Shown: positions 38,773 through 49,223, counted from the stretch's first letter. The stretch: 64,000 nucleotides of DNA from Phycisphaerae bacterium (GCA_029260215.1 JAJDDQ010000031.1:214854-278853); one strand, 5' to 3'. Numbers and translations are program-made. The notes: generated by a model from the sequence alone, not told the origin.

Positions 38773-41472
38773 ATGGCAGCCAAAAAGAAGGTCGATCGCC
38801 GGCCGTTGTTGTGGCCTTTCTTGGCGTTTTTGATTTGCGTATTTCTTTGGGCGGCAAACCTGACGTTCGACGCTGGCGATTGGCCTAGTTCGCACCAATA
38901 TCCGCATGCGGAAGCGACGGCCAATGCGTGCGGGCGGGCAGGGGCGTTTGTCGCGTACCACATGCGGCGAACGATCGGCGACGGCGTCTACCCGTTGATA
39001 CTCTTCGCCACCTGTGCAGCTGTCCTTTGGCTGTTTCAGGGTCACATTGTGAATCTCCTGCAGCGCGTGTTCGGATTGTTGCTGGTTGTGGTCTGCACGT
39101 CGGCATCGGTACATCTCATCTCGGAACCGGGTGCCAACGCGCTCGAATTCGGCGAGGGGGGATTGGTCGGGGCGGCTGCGGGCAATTTCCTGAGCGAGAC
39201 GTTTGCGGGCGTCGGAGCGGTGTTGGTTCTGGGGTATTGTTTTCTGGTAGGGCTGCTTTTTACGGCTGAGGGTTGGATGTTGCGTGTCGGCGGTGCCTTG
39301 GGGCAGTTTGCGCGTTCGTCCGGTGAGATGATCGCGTCCGCGCGGGACCATTTTCCGCGTGCTCTGCCAAGCCCGGCTATGGTGACCGGGGCGGTGATTC
39401 GCGAGGTCAAGTCCCGCGTTGAACCGGTTCGGCGAAAACCGCGTTCTGTGGAAGTGGATCAGCACGAGCCTGCGATCAAGGCCGACCCGGAGCCGGAGGT
39501 CGACGACCCGGACGTTCCAAGATTTCGATTCCACGGCGAGCACGATGGCAAGACGCGCAAGGGTAAGGCTCGCGGGGCGAATCAGCCTTCGCTTTTCGAG
39601 GAAGAGGAGGGTGCGGTCGAAGAACCCAAGCCAAGCCGGCGGGGGGGGAAGTCGGGGCGTAAGCAGTCCGCCGTCGCGAAGAGTGCTCGGTCGAAAACAA
39701 CGCCGGTGGAGCCGCCGCGTGTTTCAAGACCTGAACCCGAGCCGCCGGCGGAGGCCTACCCGCGCATGCTCGATGCTTGGGAGTTTCCCCCGCTCAGTAT
39801 GCTGGGCGACCCGGTGTACACGTTTGGGGCGGCTCAGGAGAGCGTTCTGCGTGCCAAAGCCAAGACGCTCGAGCGCACGCTTCAGGAGTTCCGCCTTGAC
39901 GCCCGCGTGGTGGAAATCGATACCGGGCCTGTCATTACGATGTTCGAGTTGTCCATCGGTGCGGGTATCAAAGTAAGCCAGATTTCCGCGCTGGCCAACG
40001 ACGTCGCCCGGGCACTCAAAGCGCCGAGCGTTCGCATCATCGCACCCATCCCCGGCAAGAACACCGTTGGTGTGGAAGTGCCCAACTCCGACAAGGAAAC
40101 GGTTCGTCTCAAGAGCCTCATCGTGGCTGGCGAAGAACGCAGCAAGAAGATGGCGATCCCGCTGTTTCTTGGTAAGGACGCATCCGGTTCACCGCTTGTC
40201 GCCGACCTTGCGGGCATGCCGCATATGCTCATCGCCGGGACCACGGGCAGCGGCAAGAGCGTGTGCATGAACACGATCATCATGAGCGTGCTCATGTGCC
40301 GCAGGCCTGACATGGTCAAGCTGATTCTTATCGACCCGAAGATGGTCGAGATGAGCCAGTTCAAAGACGTGCCGCACCTGATGGCCCCCATCGTCACGGA
40401 TATGAACCGGGCTGAGCAGATTCTCGAATGGGCTGTCACCAAGATGGACGAGCGTTACGCGCTGATTGCCGAAGCCCGCGTGCGGAACGTCGGTGCGTTT
40501 AACAAACTGAGCGAGGAGGAGCTTTACCGCAGGCTCGAACCGTCTACCGAGCAGGAGAAGGCAGCCATCCCCAAGCGTCTGCCGTACATCGTCATTATGA
40601 TCGACGAGTTGGCGGACTTGATGATGACGTCGGCCAAGGAGGTCGAGCATCACCTGGCGCGTTTGGCTCAGAAATCGCGTGCGGTGGGCATTCACATCAT
40701 TGTGGCCACCCAGCGTCCGGAGGCGAAAGTCGTGACCGGTTTGATCAAGTCCAACCTGCCTTGCCGTCTCGCGTTTCGCGTGGCATCGCGTATGGACTCG
40801 CGCATCGTGCTCGATCAGAACGGGGCTGAGGTCTTGTTGGGGCAGGGTGACATGCTGTTCCTGCCGCCGGGTTCGCACAAGCTGATGCGTGCTCAGGGAA
40901 CGTATGTGGAGGATGACGAGCTGATGCGTGTCATTGATTTCCTTGGCGATCATGCGAAGGCGGAATTCCATCCCGAATTGATGAAGATGAATGCCAAAGG
41001 CGCGGACTCGCTCAAAGATCGCGATCCGCTGTTCGACGATGCCGTACAGGTTGTTCTGGAGACCAAACGCGGCAGTGTAAGCCTGTTGCAGCGTCGATTG
41101 ACCATCGGCTACTCGCGGGCGTCGAGGCTGATCGAGCAGATGGCGGCTGCGGGTATTGTTGGGGAATACAAGGGTTCGCAGGCGCGCGAAGTTATGGTCA
41201 CGCCCGAGGAGTGGGAGCAGCTTCGGGCGGCTGCGGATACTGCCCCCGGTGTTCAGGCTCAGATGTTCGACCTCGCCCACACGCCCGACGAAGTGGCTGT
41301 TGATGAGGAAGAGGAAGAGGATTCGTACGAAGAGGATGAGTCCGCCGACGAGGACGGCGAGGAGGAAGAAGAAATGGAAGAAGAAGAGGAGGAGGAGGAC
41401 GAGGAAGAATACGAAGACGATGAAGAGGAGGAAGAAGAAGACGAATACGAGGAAGAGGCCCATTCGGCTTGA
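38773..41472 (+). CDS. ftsK: FtsK/SpoIIIE DNA translocase with very acidic C-terminal tail
   Basis: TM N-terminus; HMLIAGTTGSGKSVCMNTIIMS, IVIMIDELADLMM, THIIVATQRPEAKVVTG-like region; gamma winged helix; Glu/Asp tail. Confidence 0.95.
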   Translation: MAAKKKVDRRPLLWPFLAFLICVFLWAANLTFDAGDWPSSHQYPHAEATANACGRAGAFVAYHMRRTIGDGVYPLILFATCAAVLWLFQGHIVNLLQRVFGLLLVVVCTSASVHLISEPGANALEFGEGGLVGAAAGNFLSETFAGVGAVLVLGYCFLVGLLFTAEGWMLRVGGALGQFARSSGEMIASARDHFPRALPSPAMVTGAVIREVKSRVEPVRRKPRSVEVDQHEPAIKADPEPEVDDPDVPRFRFHGEHDGKTRKGKARGANQPSLFEEEEGAVEEPKPSRRGGKSGRKQSAVAKSARSKTTPVEPPRVSRPEPEPPAEAYPRMLDAWEFPPLSMLGDPVYTFGAAQESVLRAKAKTLERTLQEFRLDARVVEIDTGPVITMFELSIGAGIKVSQISALANDVARALKAPSVRIIAPIPGKNTVGVEVPNSDKETVRLKSLIVAGEERSKKMAIPLFLGKDASGSPLVADLAGMPHMLIAGTTGSGKSVCMNTIIMSVLMCRRPDMVKLILIDPKMVEMSQFKDVPHLMAPIVTDMNRAEQILEWAVTKMDERYALIAEARVRNVGAFNKLSEEELYRRLEPSTEQEKAAIPKRLPYIVIMIDELADLMMTSAKEVEHHLARLAQKSRAVGIHIIVATQRPEAKVVTGLIKSNLPCRLAFRVASRMDSRIVLDQNGAEVLLGQGDMLFLPPGSHKLMRAQGTYVEDDELMRVIDFLGDHAKAEFHPELMKMNAKGADSLKDRDPLFDDAVQVVLETKRGSVSLLQRRLTIGYSRASRLIEQMAAAGIVGEYKGSQAREVMVTPEEWEQLRAAADTAPGVQAQMFDLAHTPDEVAVDEEEEEDSYEEDESADEDGEEEEEMEEEEEEEDEEEYEDDEEEEEEDEYEEEAHSA

Positions 41473-41650
41473 CGGGTGAATGGGGCAACGTTGCAGCGGA
41501 AAACGACTCCCGACCCCTTTGTTCCAGCCGGCCAAAATCGCTGGCCACGAAGCTTTTCCCACAGATACTGCGAACAGGAACATCACCTGATCTTCGCGCG
41601 ATTTCCCAAGATTTCTTGACCATTTTCAGGGAAATTATGGACTCTGAGAT

Positions 41651-41986
41651 TCAATTTGGCTGGTTCGGCGAATCTCCTGCAATTATCCAATGGTCTTCTT
41701 CAAACCCGTCCTCAAAAAGATCGCCGACTTCGTAATGGTCTACAACAGAACATGAGTCGCAACGTTTGCAGGGAACATCGGAGTTCGGGGTCGCTGGAGG
41801 CTTATCTGCCTTCAAGAACGTACAGCCGGTCTTGACGGGCGTTTCCCAGTCGAAAGACGCCGAATGCCACCACCAGCAGTGTCTCCGTGGACGCACATCT
41901 CTGGGCAAGTTTCTCGCCCTATCGAGGTCATCAGGGGTCGCTTTGTAGGTTTCATGCACCTTGATGTCGTAGTACTTTCGGCCCAT
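41651..41986 (-). CDS. Hypothetical protein
   Basis: 111-aa ORF with CKRCDSC; weak support. Confidence 0.35.
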   Translation of the reverse strand: MGRKYYDIKVHETYKATPDDLDRARNLPRDVRPRRHCWWWHSASFDWETPVKTGCTFLKADKPPATPNSDVPCKRCDSCSVVDHYEVGDLFEDGFEEDHWIIAGDSPNQPN

Positions 41987-42205
41987 ATGTTTGCCACATG
42001 TTTATCGGGGGCGATAAGCCTCTCGGCTTTGGCGGCGACAATCATATCAACATCCGTAGCCGGAAGCGGCATCATGCGTCAAGCCTTTCTACTTGTCTAT
42101 GCAGACTCCAATTTGATGGAACACAACTGGTCAGCAATCTGCGATGGCGATGTTTCGGCTTGGAGGCGTGTTGGTTGAGAATAGTGTTGGATGGGTCTGG
42201 GTGCG

Positions 42206-42236
42206 TCCGCGCGGACTGAAGTCCGCGGCTCGTTGG
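42206..42236 (+). repeat. CTGAAG-core hairpin repeat
   Basis: TCCGCGCGGACTGAAGTCCGCGGCTCGTTGG. Confidence 0.75.
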
Positions 42237-42316
42237 GGTGTGCTCGAAAACTGAGTGGAAAATACGGCGAACGCGGCCCTTAAGTGAATTGGCGTTGCAC
42301 ACGGCTGACCTGTTAC

Positions 42317-42426
42317 GCACTGGCTGGAAACTGATGCTGCACCGTGTTCAACTTGCGCCGGTCGGAAACTGATGCCACACCCAACTTGCACCGGTTTGGA
42401 AGCCGGTGCCACGCCGTGTTCAACGT
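42317..42426 (+). repeat. Three imperfect tandem units of 33-39 bp
   Basis: GCACTGGCTGGAAACTGATGCTGCACCGTGTTCAACTT / GCGCCGGTCGGAAACTGATGCCACACCCAACTT / GCACCGGTTTGGAAGCCGGTGCCACGCCGTGTTCAACGT. Confidence 0.8.
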
Positions 42427-42514
42427 GCGTCGTCTTCGACCAGATTGTTGGACGGGCCGGCGGTTGGATTCTTGCGTTGCGAAGCGGAGGCTTGTGGCGT
42501 TAAGATGTTTTGCT

Positions 42515-44125
42515 ATGGGCAAACTGCGCTATTTCGACGACCAGCAGACTTTTCGGACGCGGAGCTTGGGGTCTGACAAGTTTGTGATCGGCAGGGTCGA
42601 GTCCTGCCAGCTCTCAATTGTGGATGATCTCGTCTCGCGCGAGCATTCGCGTCTGGACCGCGACCCGGACGGTCGCTATCGCATTCGCGATCTGGGCAGT
42701 CGCAACAAAACATTCGTCAACGGGCAACAGGTGGCGGAGACGCTGCTCAGCCACGGAGACCTTATCCGCATCGGCAATCGCGTCTTCGAGTTTCTCGACG
42801 ACAAGCAGGGGGAGGTCGCGGCTGAGCTGGATTTCCTGACGCCCGATCGGCAGGACCCGCCCGGTACGGAATGGATCAAGATCAAGGAGCCTATCTCTCT
42901 GCCCTTGGCACGCTATGGAGAGTTGGCGACGCTCGGTTCGGACGCGGGCTATCCTGCGCGGGTGGAGGATGTGGCGGCTGTCGCGCTGGGGCGCTTGTGC
43001 CCGCTGCTCGGTGCGGATCGCGGCTTTGTCGCATTGCGTGGTGAATCGAACAAGGAGTTGCGTTGCGTCGCAACGCGCGGGTTGAGCGTGATGCAAGGGG
43101 CTACGCGCACGCCGGTCAGTCAGACGTTTGTTTATTCGGCTTTGTTGCAGTCTGTCGCGGGCCGGTATCCGCTGAAGACGAGTCAGCTTGACCCCAAGGC
43201 CGGCTTCGCGGTGACGGGTCTGGTTGCGCCGTTGCTGTTCAATTCGGATGTGGTAGGCGTGCTCTATGTGGATCGGCCAGCCGGTGCGCAGCCGTTCCCC
43301 GCGAGTGCGGTACAGGAGATGGCGGCTGCGGGTGCGCATCTTGGATCGTTGATGGCTGACACGTCGCAGAGGCTTGTCTCGGCGGAGCAGGCAGTCGCGC
43401 CGGCTTGGCTGGCGACGTTGCGCCGGCTGCAACTCTCGCTGACGGTTCAGCCGAAGAGTACGGAATCGTTCGATGTTTCGGTGAAGCTGTTGGCGGGGCG
43501 ATCGCGGTGCGGCGACTTTATCGACGTCATCCCGGCGGCGAAGGGTCGGATGTTTCTGATCGTGGTGGATGCCGGGGGTCAGGGTGTTCGCGGGTTTGTT
43601 CAGGCGGGGGGCGTGCGGACGGCGTTGCGTACAGCTCTCAACATCGAGGACGGCACGCGCGACCTAGCTGCCATTATGACCGCACTGAACCGGACCATGA
43701 CCGAGCGGCAGGCGAGGCAACTGATTACGTGTACAGTTATCGATATCGACCCAGCCGGGGGGCAGATTCGTTACATCAATGCGGGTGGGCCTCCGCCGCT
43801 GATGCTTGTGGCGGCGGGCAGGCTTGTCACGCTCGATCAGCCGTCGCTGGTGTTGGGCATCGACGTGAACTACGGATATGAAATCGCGACGCTGGATCTG
43901 CCGGCTTCGTTTCGTCTGGTCTGCCACACGGACGGACTGACCGAGATGTGCAACGCAGCCAACGAGCCGCTCGGTACGCAGCGTCTTCACGATCTCCTGC
44001 TGGATCGGGATCTGTACGGATCGAGCACGGACATGATTGCCCGCATTACAGCGGCCTGCGACAAACATCGCGGAACCACCATTCTCGACGACGATGCCGT
44101 TATCGGTGTGGTCGGCCACGGATAG
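42515..44125 (+). CDS. FHA-GAF-PP2C (SpoIIE-type) phosphatase
   Basis: FHA: IGRVESCQLSIVDDLVSREHSRLDRD...DLGSRNKTFVNG; GAF-like middle; SpoIIE: FIDVIPAAKGRMFLIVVDAGGQGVRGFVQ...DGLTE. Confidence 0.88.
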   Translation: MGKLRYFDDQQTFRTRSLGSDKFVIGRVESCQLSIVDDLVSREHSRLDRDPDGRYRIRDLGSRNKTFVNGQQVAETLLSHGDLIRIGNRVFEFLDDKQGEVAAELDFLTPDRQDPPGTEWIKIKEPISLPLARYGELATLGSDAGYPARVEDVAAVALGRLCPLLGADRGFVALRGESNKELRCVATRGLSVMQGATRTPVSQTFVYSALLQSVAGRYPLKTSQLDPKAGFAVTGLVAPLLFNSDVVGVLYVDRPAGAQPFPASAVQEMAAAGAHLGSLMADTSQRLVSAEQAVAPAWLATLRRLQLSLTVQPKSTESFDVSVKLLAGRSRCGDFIDVIPAAKGRMFLIVVDAGGQGVRGFVQAGGVRTALRTALNIEDGTRDLAAIMTALNRTMTERQARQLITCTVIDIDPAGGQIRYINAGGPPPLMLVAAGRLVTLDQPSLVLGIDVNYGYEIATLDLPASFRLVCHTDGLTEMCNAANEPLGTQRLHDLLLDRDLYGSSTDMIARITAACDKHRGTTILDDDAVIGVVGHG

Positions 44126-44135
44126 GTCTATCGCC

Positions 44136-45812
44136 ATGATCGCTGCCATCGATACCGAGCGTAAGATTCTCCTGAAGATGCTCGAACGCAGGGTCATGTC
44201 GCACGACGCTCTGCAGAACGTTCTGATGGAATCGGCTATGACCGGTCTGCCGCCGGTCGAGATGTTGCTGGCCAACGATTCGCTCAGCGACGCGGAAGTC
44301 GCACAGGCGTACGCGGAACTCCACGGGCTGCGTTATCTTGATCTGACGCGGCGACGCCCGTCGGTGCCGTGGGTTCTTGCGCTGCCGGAAAATGTTTCGC
44401 GCCGGAAGCAATGCCTGGTTTTCGGCGAGGTTTCGAATCAACTGGTCGTCGCGGCTGCGGACCCGGTGGACCCGAGCGTACGGGCTGCGTTGCTGGAACA
44501 CTTCGACAGGCCGACGCAGTTCGTGGTCAGCCCGCGTTTTCAGATTCTTGAATTACAGGATGAGGTTTACGGGGACGCTCGCGCCAAAGGGGCGCGTATG
44601 GTCGAGCTGTCTCCCACGGCGCGGCGGACCGCCCAAGTTTCCATCACCGGTTTGAACATGGTCGAGCAGCTGGACAGTATCATCGACGAAGCCGTCGATC
44701 GTCGGGCCAGCGACATTCACATCGAACCGGAGGCGGACCGCTTGCGTGTGCGTATGCGCATCGATGGGCGGATGATCGAAGCGCGGGCTTTCCCGCTGGA
44801 GGCGGCTCCGGGTATGACCTCGCGCGTCAAGGTGCTCACCAATCTCGACATCACCGAGAAGCGCAAGCCGCAGGACGGGCGTTTCACGCAGACGAGCTTT
44901 GAGCAGGAAATCGACGTGCGTGTCGCGATCATTCCGACGGTCAACGGCGAGCGTGTCACGATGCGTCTGCTGAACATGGACCGTTCGCAGGTCAGCCTCG
45001 AACGACTTGGCATGGGTTTGGAAACGCGACAGGCGTTTGAGCGACTGATTCGCCAACCGCACGGCATTATTCTGATCACAGGTCCGACGGGGAGCGGCAA
45101 GAGTACGACGATGTACGCGGCGTTGCAGCAGATCAACGCGATCGATCGCCACATCATTACCATTGAAGACCCGGTTGAATACCACATGCCCGGTATCAAT
45201 CAGGTGCAAGTCGATGCGGAATATGGGGTGACTTTCGCGGCGGCTTTGCGCAGCATCCTGCGACACGACCCCGACGTTATTATGGTTGGTGAGATTCGCG
45301 ACGAACCGACGGCTCACTTAGCTTTGGAAGCGTCGCTGACGGGTCATCTGGTCTTCGCCACACTGCACACCAACACTGCCGTCGGCTCGCTGACGCGATT
45401 GCTGGACATGGGCTGTGAACCGTATCTTGTATCCAGCGCCCTCATCGGTGCGATGGCTCAGAGGCTGGTGCGAAAAATCTGCACGAACTGCAAGACCGCG
45501 TTCGAAGCCAACGCTACGGAGCGCAAGCTCCTCGGCGTGCCCGAGGAACGTGATGCCGTCGAAATCTATCGCGGCGCGGGTTGCTCGCGGTGCGCCCGCG
45601 CGGGCTATTACGATCGGGTGGGGCTGTACGAATTCGTGCCGTTCGATGAGGGTCTGTCCGAGCTGGTTATGGAGAAAGCCTCCACCGAGCGACTTCAGCA
45701 GCACGCGATCACGCACGGTGCGACCACGCTGCGGCAGGACGCCATGCAGAAAGTTCTTCAGGGTTTGACCACGCTCGAGGAAGCGATGCGTGTGACGGTT
45801 TCGGAGACGTAA
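44136..45812 (+). CDS. GspE/PilB-type secretion or pilus assembly ATPase
   Basis: GIILITGPTGSGKSTTMYAAL, ITIEDPVEY, ILRHDPDVIMVGEIRD, tetracysteine CTNCK...CSRCARAGYYDRVGLYE. Confidence 0.95.
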   Translation: MIAAIDTERKILLKMLERRVMSHDALQNVLMESAMTGLPPVEMLLANDSLSDAEVAQAYAELHGLRYLDLTRRRPSVPWVLALPENVSRRKQCLVFGEVSNQLVVAAADPVDPSVRAALLEHFDRPTQFVVSPRFQILELQDEVYGDARAKGARMVELSPTARRTAQVSITGLNMVEQLDSIIDEAVDRRASDIHIEPEADRLRVRMRIDGRMIEARAFPLEAAPGMTSRVKVLTNLDITEKRKPQDGRFTQTSFEQEIDVRVAIIPTVNGERVTMRLLNMDRSQVSLERLGMGLETRQAFERLIRQPHGIILITGPTGSGKSTTMYAALQQINAIDRHIITIEDPVEYHMPGINQVQVDAEYGVTFAAALRSILRHDPDVIMVGEIRDEPTAHLALEASLTGHLVFATLHTNTAVGSLTRLLDMGCEPYLVSSALIGAMAQRLVRKICTNCKTAFEANATERKLLGVPEERDAVEIYRGAGCSRCARAGYYDRVGLYEFVPFDEGLSELVMEKASTERLQQHAITHGATTLRQDAMQKVLQGLTTLEEAMRVTVSET

Positions 45813-45858
45813 GGGGGGCAGGACATCGGGCGACTTTTGTTGAAACTGCGGCAGAGGT

Positions 45859-48800
45859 TCACTCGCTGCGCAAGGCGTGAACCAGTGGAACGCGAAGCGC
45901 TCGACTGACAGCGAACGAACCTGCGGTGAATCCGGCGGCGAGCACGGCTGCCAAGGTGTAGAACATCGGTATCCAGTCTACCGCGCGATTGGGTGCCACG
46001 GCGAAGGGGATGACCGCGACAGCCGCTGCCAGCGTGCCGCAAAGCAGCCCGGCGATGAGGAGGGCTGCGTTCTCGGCGAGTACCATGATCGACAGGGTCT
46101 TTCGGGAAAATCCGAGGGCGCGCATGAGGGCCAACTCGCGACGTCGCTCCCAGACATTCCGCAAGAGCACGGCTGACAGCCCGACGACACCGAGAACAAG
46201 CCCCAATCCACCCAGCGTCTGAAAAGTCGAGATGTAGGTGTTCTGGACCGCGAGATATCGCTCCAGCCTGCGCTCGACGGGTTCGACATCCAGCGAGTAG
46301 TCAGCCAGGTCTTTTTCCAAAGCTATTGCCAACGCACTGACGTTCGACTTCGGTGCTTCGATCAGGAACAGGCTGAACCCGTCGATTGTGGGGAACATGC
46401 GTGCGAAATTCTCTTCTGAAACGACAAGCTCATCCTGCAAGGCGCTGCCTGAGAGAAGAGCCACGAACCGCAAGCGGACGGGTCGGCCTCGCTCGTCGGT
46501 GATTTTCAAATCCTTGCCCAAACCCGAATGAAGCTGCCACATGACGGCGGCTTCGTCGCCGATGACGGGGATGACGCCGTCGGGGAGATCGAGGTTGAGC
46601 AATTCCCACGGGTTCGTGCGATCCTCGACGATGGACGAAAATCGGAAGCCGCCGCGGGCGATCATGCTTTGTGTGGCACCGATGATCTTGGGGTCGGTCG
46701 GTACGTAGAGATTCGCGCATCCGGTGTCGTCGCCCGGTTTCAAACGAAAGGCCTGCACTTTCATGGTGTTGTAGGCGTTTTCGTTTGCGGAGAGATTCAG
46801 CGCGTCTCGGCCTTGGGGTGTGTTGAGATCGTAGGCGATCGGAACGGTCGATTCCGCAAGAAGGGCGAAGCCACCGGTGGGCGTTTCGCGATCGAGTGTG
46901 TCTGCGGTGCCAGCGTCCTGACGGAAAACGTGCAACGATGCGACGATGAAGAAGGCCGACGCGATCAGGGAGATGGTCATCATGCTTCGTCCGCGATGAC
47001 GACGCAGGTTGTGCAACCCGAGCATAATGGCGGCGGGTGTTCCCTTGGTGTGGATGGCGCGGTGGAACAGCCGGGGGAAGCCTTCGCGCGTGAATCCGAG
47101 TACGGCGACCAGTGCGCAAACACCCGCGCCGAAAAACGCCAGCGATGCGGACATCGGATCGGAGCCGGTGGGCATGAACGGCAGGACAACAGCGGCGGCT
47201 GCGAATGCGATCCAGATGAACAGCCCCCACGGTCGCCGGGCGGCGTGTGCGTTTTGCGTCGCGTCGAGAACCTGGCCGGCGAGAAGCGACCGGGGCGATT
47301 GCCGGGTCAGCCCGCGTACCGACCATGCCACCGCGATACCGGCGACCGCGATGCCGGAGAGCAGGCCGACAGCGAGACTTGTGGGGGTGACGTGGGCTTT
47401 GAGAAACGGCGCGTTGACCGCATCCGACCACCATGATGTCAGGCCGGCGATCATGAGTTGTGCGTAGGCGACGGCGGCGGCCAGCCCTGCGAGGGCGCCC
47501 GCGCATGCGACGACGGTGCCGTCGACAATCAGCAGGCGCGTCACGCGTTTCGGTTCAAATCCGATGGCGAGCATCAATCCGATTTCGCCTGCCCGTCGCT
47601 CGGCACCGAGACGAAAGAGGAGTGCGACCAGCATGGCTGACGATGCGATAAGGAACAGGCTGAAGCCGATGAACAGGCCCGCGAAATCCGTGCTGCCCTT
47701 GCCGGCGGTCAGCGCCTGCTCGCGAAGCGGTTGCACAGACAGGCCTACGGCGGCAGGTTCGAGTTGCGTTTGAATGCGGTCGGCCCAGGCGGTCGCGAGT
47801 TCTTCCAATGTTTGCGAAGTGTCGGACGGGCGGATCCGAATCGAGGTGAGGCGACCGAATCGTTCGGCATCGTCGGCCCAGAGGTCTTGTCCGGATTTCA
47901 GCGCGATGAAGGCTTTGGGGGCGGCGCGGTACTGCTTCCAATAGTCGTCGTCTTTGTCGCGAACTTTCTTGAGGTCGATGGGGAACGGCGGATCCCAATC
48001 CGCGATGCTGTCGGTGTCGGTGACGCCTTTGTATTGCGGAGTGAAACCGGGGTCCACACAGGCCGGTGTCATCGGCATAATGCTGGCGAGCGTGAATTCA
48101 GCCCGCCCCGTGTCGAGGCGACCCGCTTGGCCCATCGCGTAGTAGTCCAGACGAATGGTGTCGCCGAGACGCGCGCTGAGATCGTCGGCGGCCCACTGGT
48201 GCAGGACAATTTCGCCGGGTTTGATCTGTGGAATCGACGCTCCGTCGCACGCTTGTGCATTGATGGCTGCCACGGTTGAGTAAGGTATTTCACTGCCGTC
48301 GTCGGCGATTCCGTTGGCGAGATAGGTCAGTATGCGTTCGACGGAGGCGTTCAGGTCGCTACCGGCGTTTGCGGCTGCACGCTCGACGGCGGGTTCGATC
48401 AGAAATCGCTCGCTTTCGAGGGCGACGTAGCCTCGGGATTGGTCGATGCGGATGGACAGGCCTACATCATCGAGTCGCCATTGGTCTTTCAGGGTGCGGC
48501 GAATCGAATCGGTCTCAGCATCTTTCGCGAAGATGAGGACGGTGTTCACGCGGGCGGATTGGTCGAGACGACGCTGAATGTCTTTGAGCGGGATGAATAC
48601 GTTCCGCGGGACGTCGTGTTTGGGGGTCAACTCGAGGCCGCCGATTCCGTGGCTGGGGATGATCCCGCGTACCGTTTTGCGCATCGAAGCCGTCGTGTCG
48701 TCGCGCCGGCCTAGAATCGTTTCGGTGGAGACCCTGCCTGACTTGCCGACGCGAATGAGTACGTCGTCGCCGACGGTTGCGTTCAAATCGCGAGCCAGCG

Positions 48801-49182
48801 CTTCGTTGAGCACGATTCCATCGTCGAAATCAAGGTTGAAAGAATCGTCGAGGCCAAAGACGTTGACGCGATTGGTGCGGGCTGCGGTGTGCGCGTGTTC
48901 AGCCGTCCCGGTGAGGACGAACAAGGGGCGGGCGTCGACCTCTGATCCCGCGCCAGCCAATCTTCCCACCAAAGATTCGTCGAAAAATCCGCCGGAACGG
49001 ATCGCGCAGTCCGCGCCGGCCAATCGTTCGAGGGCATTGGCTTGCAAGCTGATGCGCACGGAATCGCCGACGATGAGCGCTCCGGTGAGGGCGGTTGTGG
49101 CTGCCAGCACGCCAAGCCCGACCGCGAGATTCGTTCGCCGATGATAAGTGAACGAACGGACATGAAGGGTTCTAAGTCGCAC
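45859..49182 (-). CDS. ABC transporter permease (FtsX/MacB-like)
   Basis: Two FtsX-like blocks including VWERRRELALMRALGFSRKTLSIMVLAENAALLIAGLLCG and ERRAGEIGLMLAIGFEPKRVTRLLI. Confidence 0.9.
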   Translation of the reverse strand: MRLRTLHVRSFTYHRRTNLAVGLGVLAATTALTGALIVGDSVRISLQANALERLAGADCAIRSGGFFDESLVGRLAGAGSEVDARPLFVLTGTAEHAHTAARTNRVNVFGLDDSFNLDFDDGIVLNEALARDLNATVGDDVLIRVGKSGRVSTETILGRRDDTTASMRKTVRGIIPSHGIGGLELTPKHDVPRNVFIPLKDIQRRLDQSARVNTVLIFAKDAETDSIRRTLKDQWRLDDVGLSIRIDQSRGYVALESERFLIEPAVERAAANAGSDLNASVERILTYLANGIADDGSEIPYSTVAAINAQACDGASIPQIKPGEIVLHQWAADDLSARLGDTIRLDYYAMGQAGRLDTGRAEFTLASIMPMTPACVDPGFTPQYKGVTDTDSIADWDPPFPIDLKKVRDKDDDYWKQYRAAPKAFIALKSGQDLWADDAERFGRLTSIRIRPSDTSQTLEELATAWADRIQTQLEPAAVGLSVQPLREQALTAGKGSTDFAGLFIGFSLFLIASSAMLVALLFRLGAERRAGEIGLMLAIGFEPKRVTRLLIVDGTVVACAGALAGLAAAVAYAQLMIAGLTSWWSDAVNAPFLKAHVTPTSLAVGLLSGIAVAGIAVAWSVRGLTRQSPRSLLAGQVLDATQNAHAARRPWGLFIWIAFAAAAVVLPFMPTGSDPMSASLAFFGAGVCALVAVLGFTREGFPRLFHRAIHTKGTPAAIMLGLHNLRRHRGRSMMTISLIASAFFIVASLHVFRQDAGTADTLDRETPTGGFALLAESTVPIAYDLNTPQGRDALNLSANENAYNTMKVQAFRLKPGDDTGCANLYVPTDPKIIGATQSMIARGGFRFSSIVEDRTNPWELLNLDLPDGVIPVIGDEAAVMWQLHSGLGKDLKITDERGRPVRLRFVALLSGSALQDELVVSEENFARMFPTIDGFSLFLIEAPKSNVSALAIALEKDLADYSLDVEPVERRLERYLAVQNTYISTFQTLGGLGLVLGVVGLSAVLLRNVWERRRELALMRALGFSRKTLSIMVLAENAALLIAGLLCGTLAAAVAVIPFAVAPNRAVDWIPMFYTLAAVLAAGFTAGSFAVSRALRVPLVHALRSE

Positions 49183-49223
49183 GTTGTTAATGCTCGCTTA
49201 GCGGGCTGAAGTAAAAGCGTGGT

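Noticed and set aside
40189-41586. 465-aa minus ORF over the ftsK 3' region
   Set aside because: Shadow frame of ftsK. The Phe/Leu/Val-rich start is the antisense of the Glu/Asp tail.
46430-47506. 358-aa and 302-aa alternative frames within the MacB-like permease
   Set aside because: Arg-rich alternative frames of a clear FtsX-type coding sequence.
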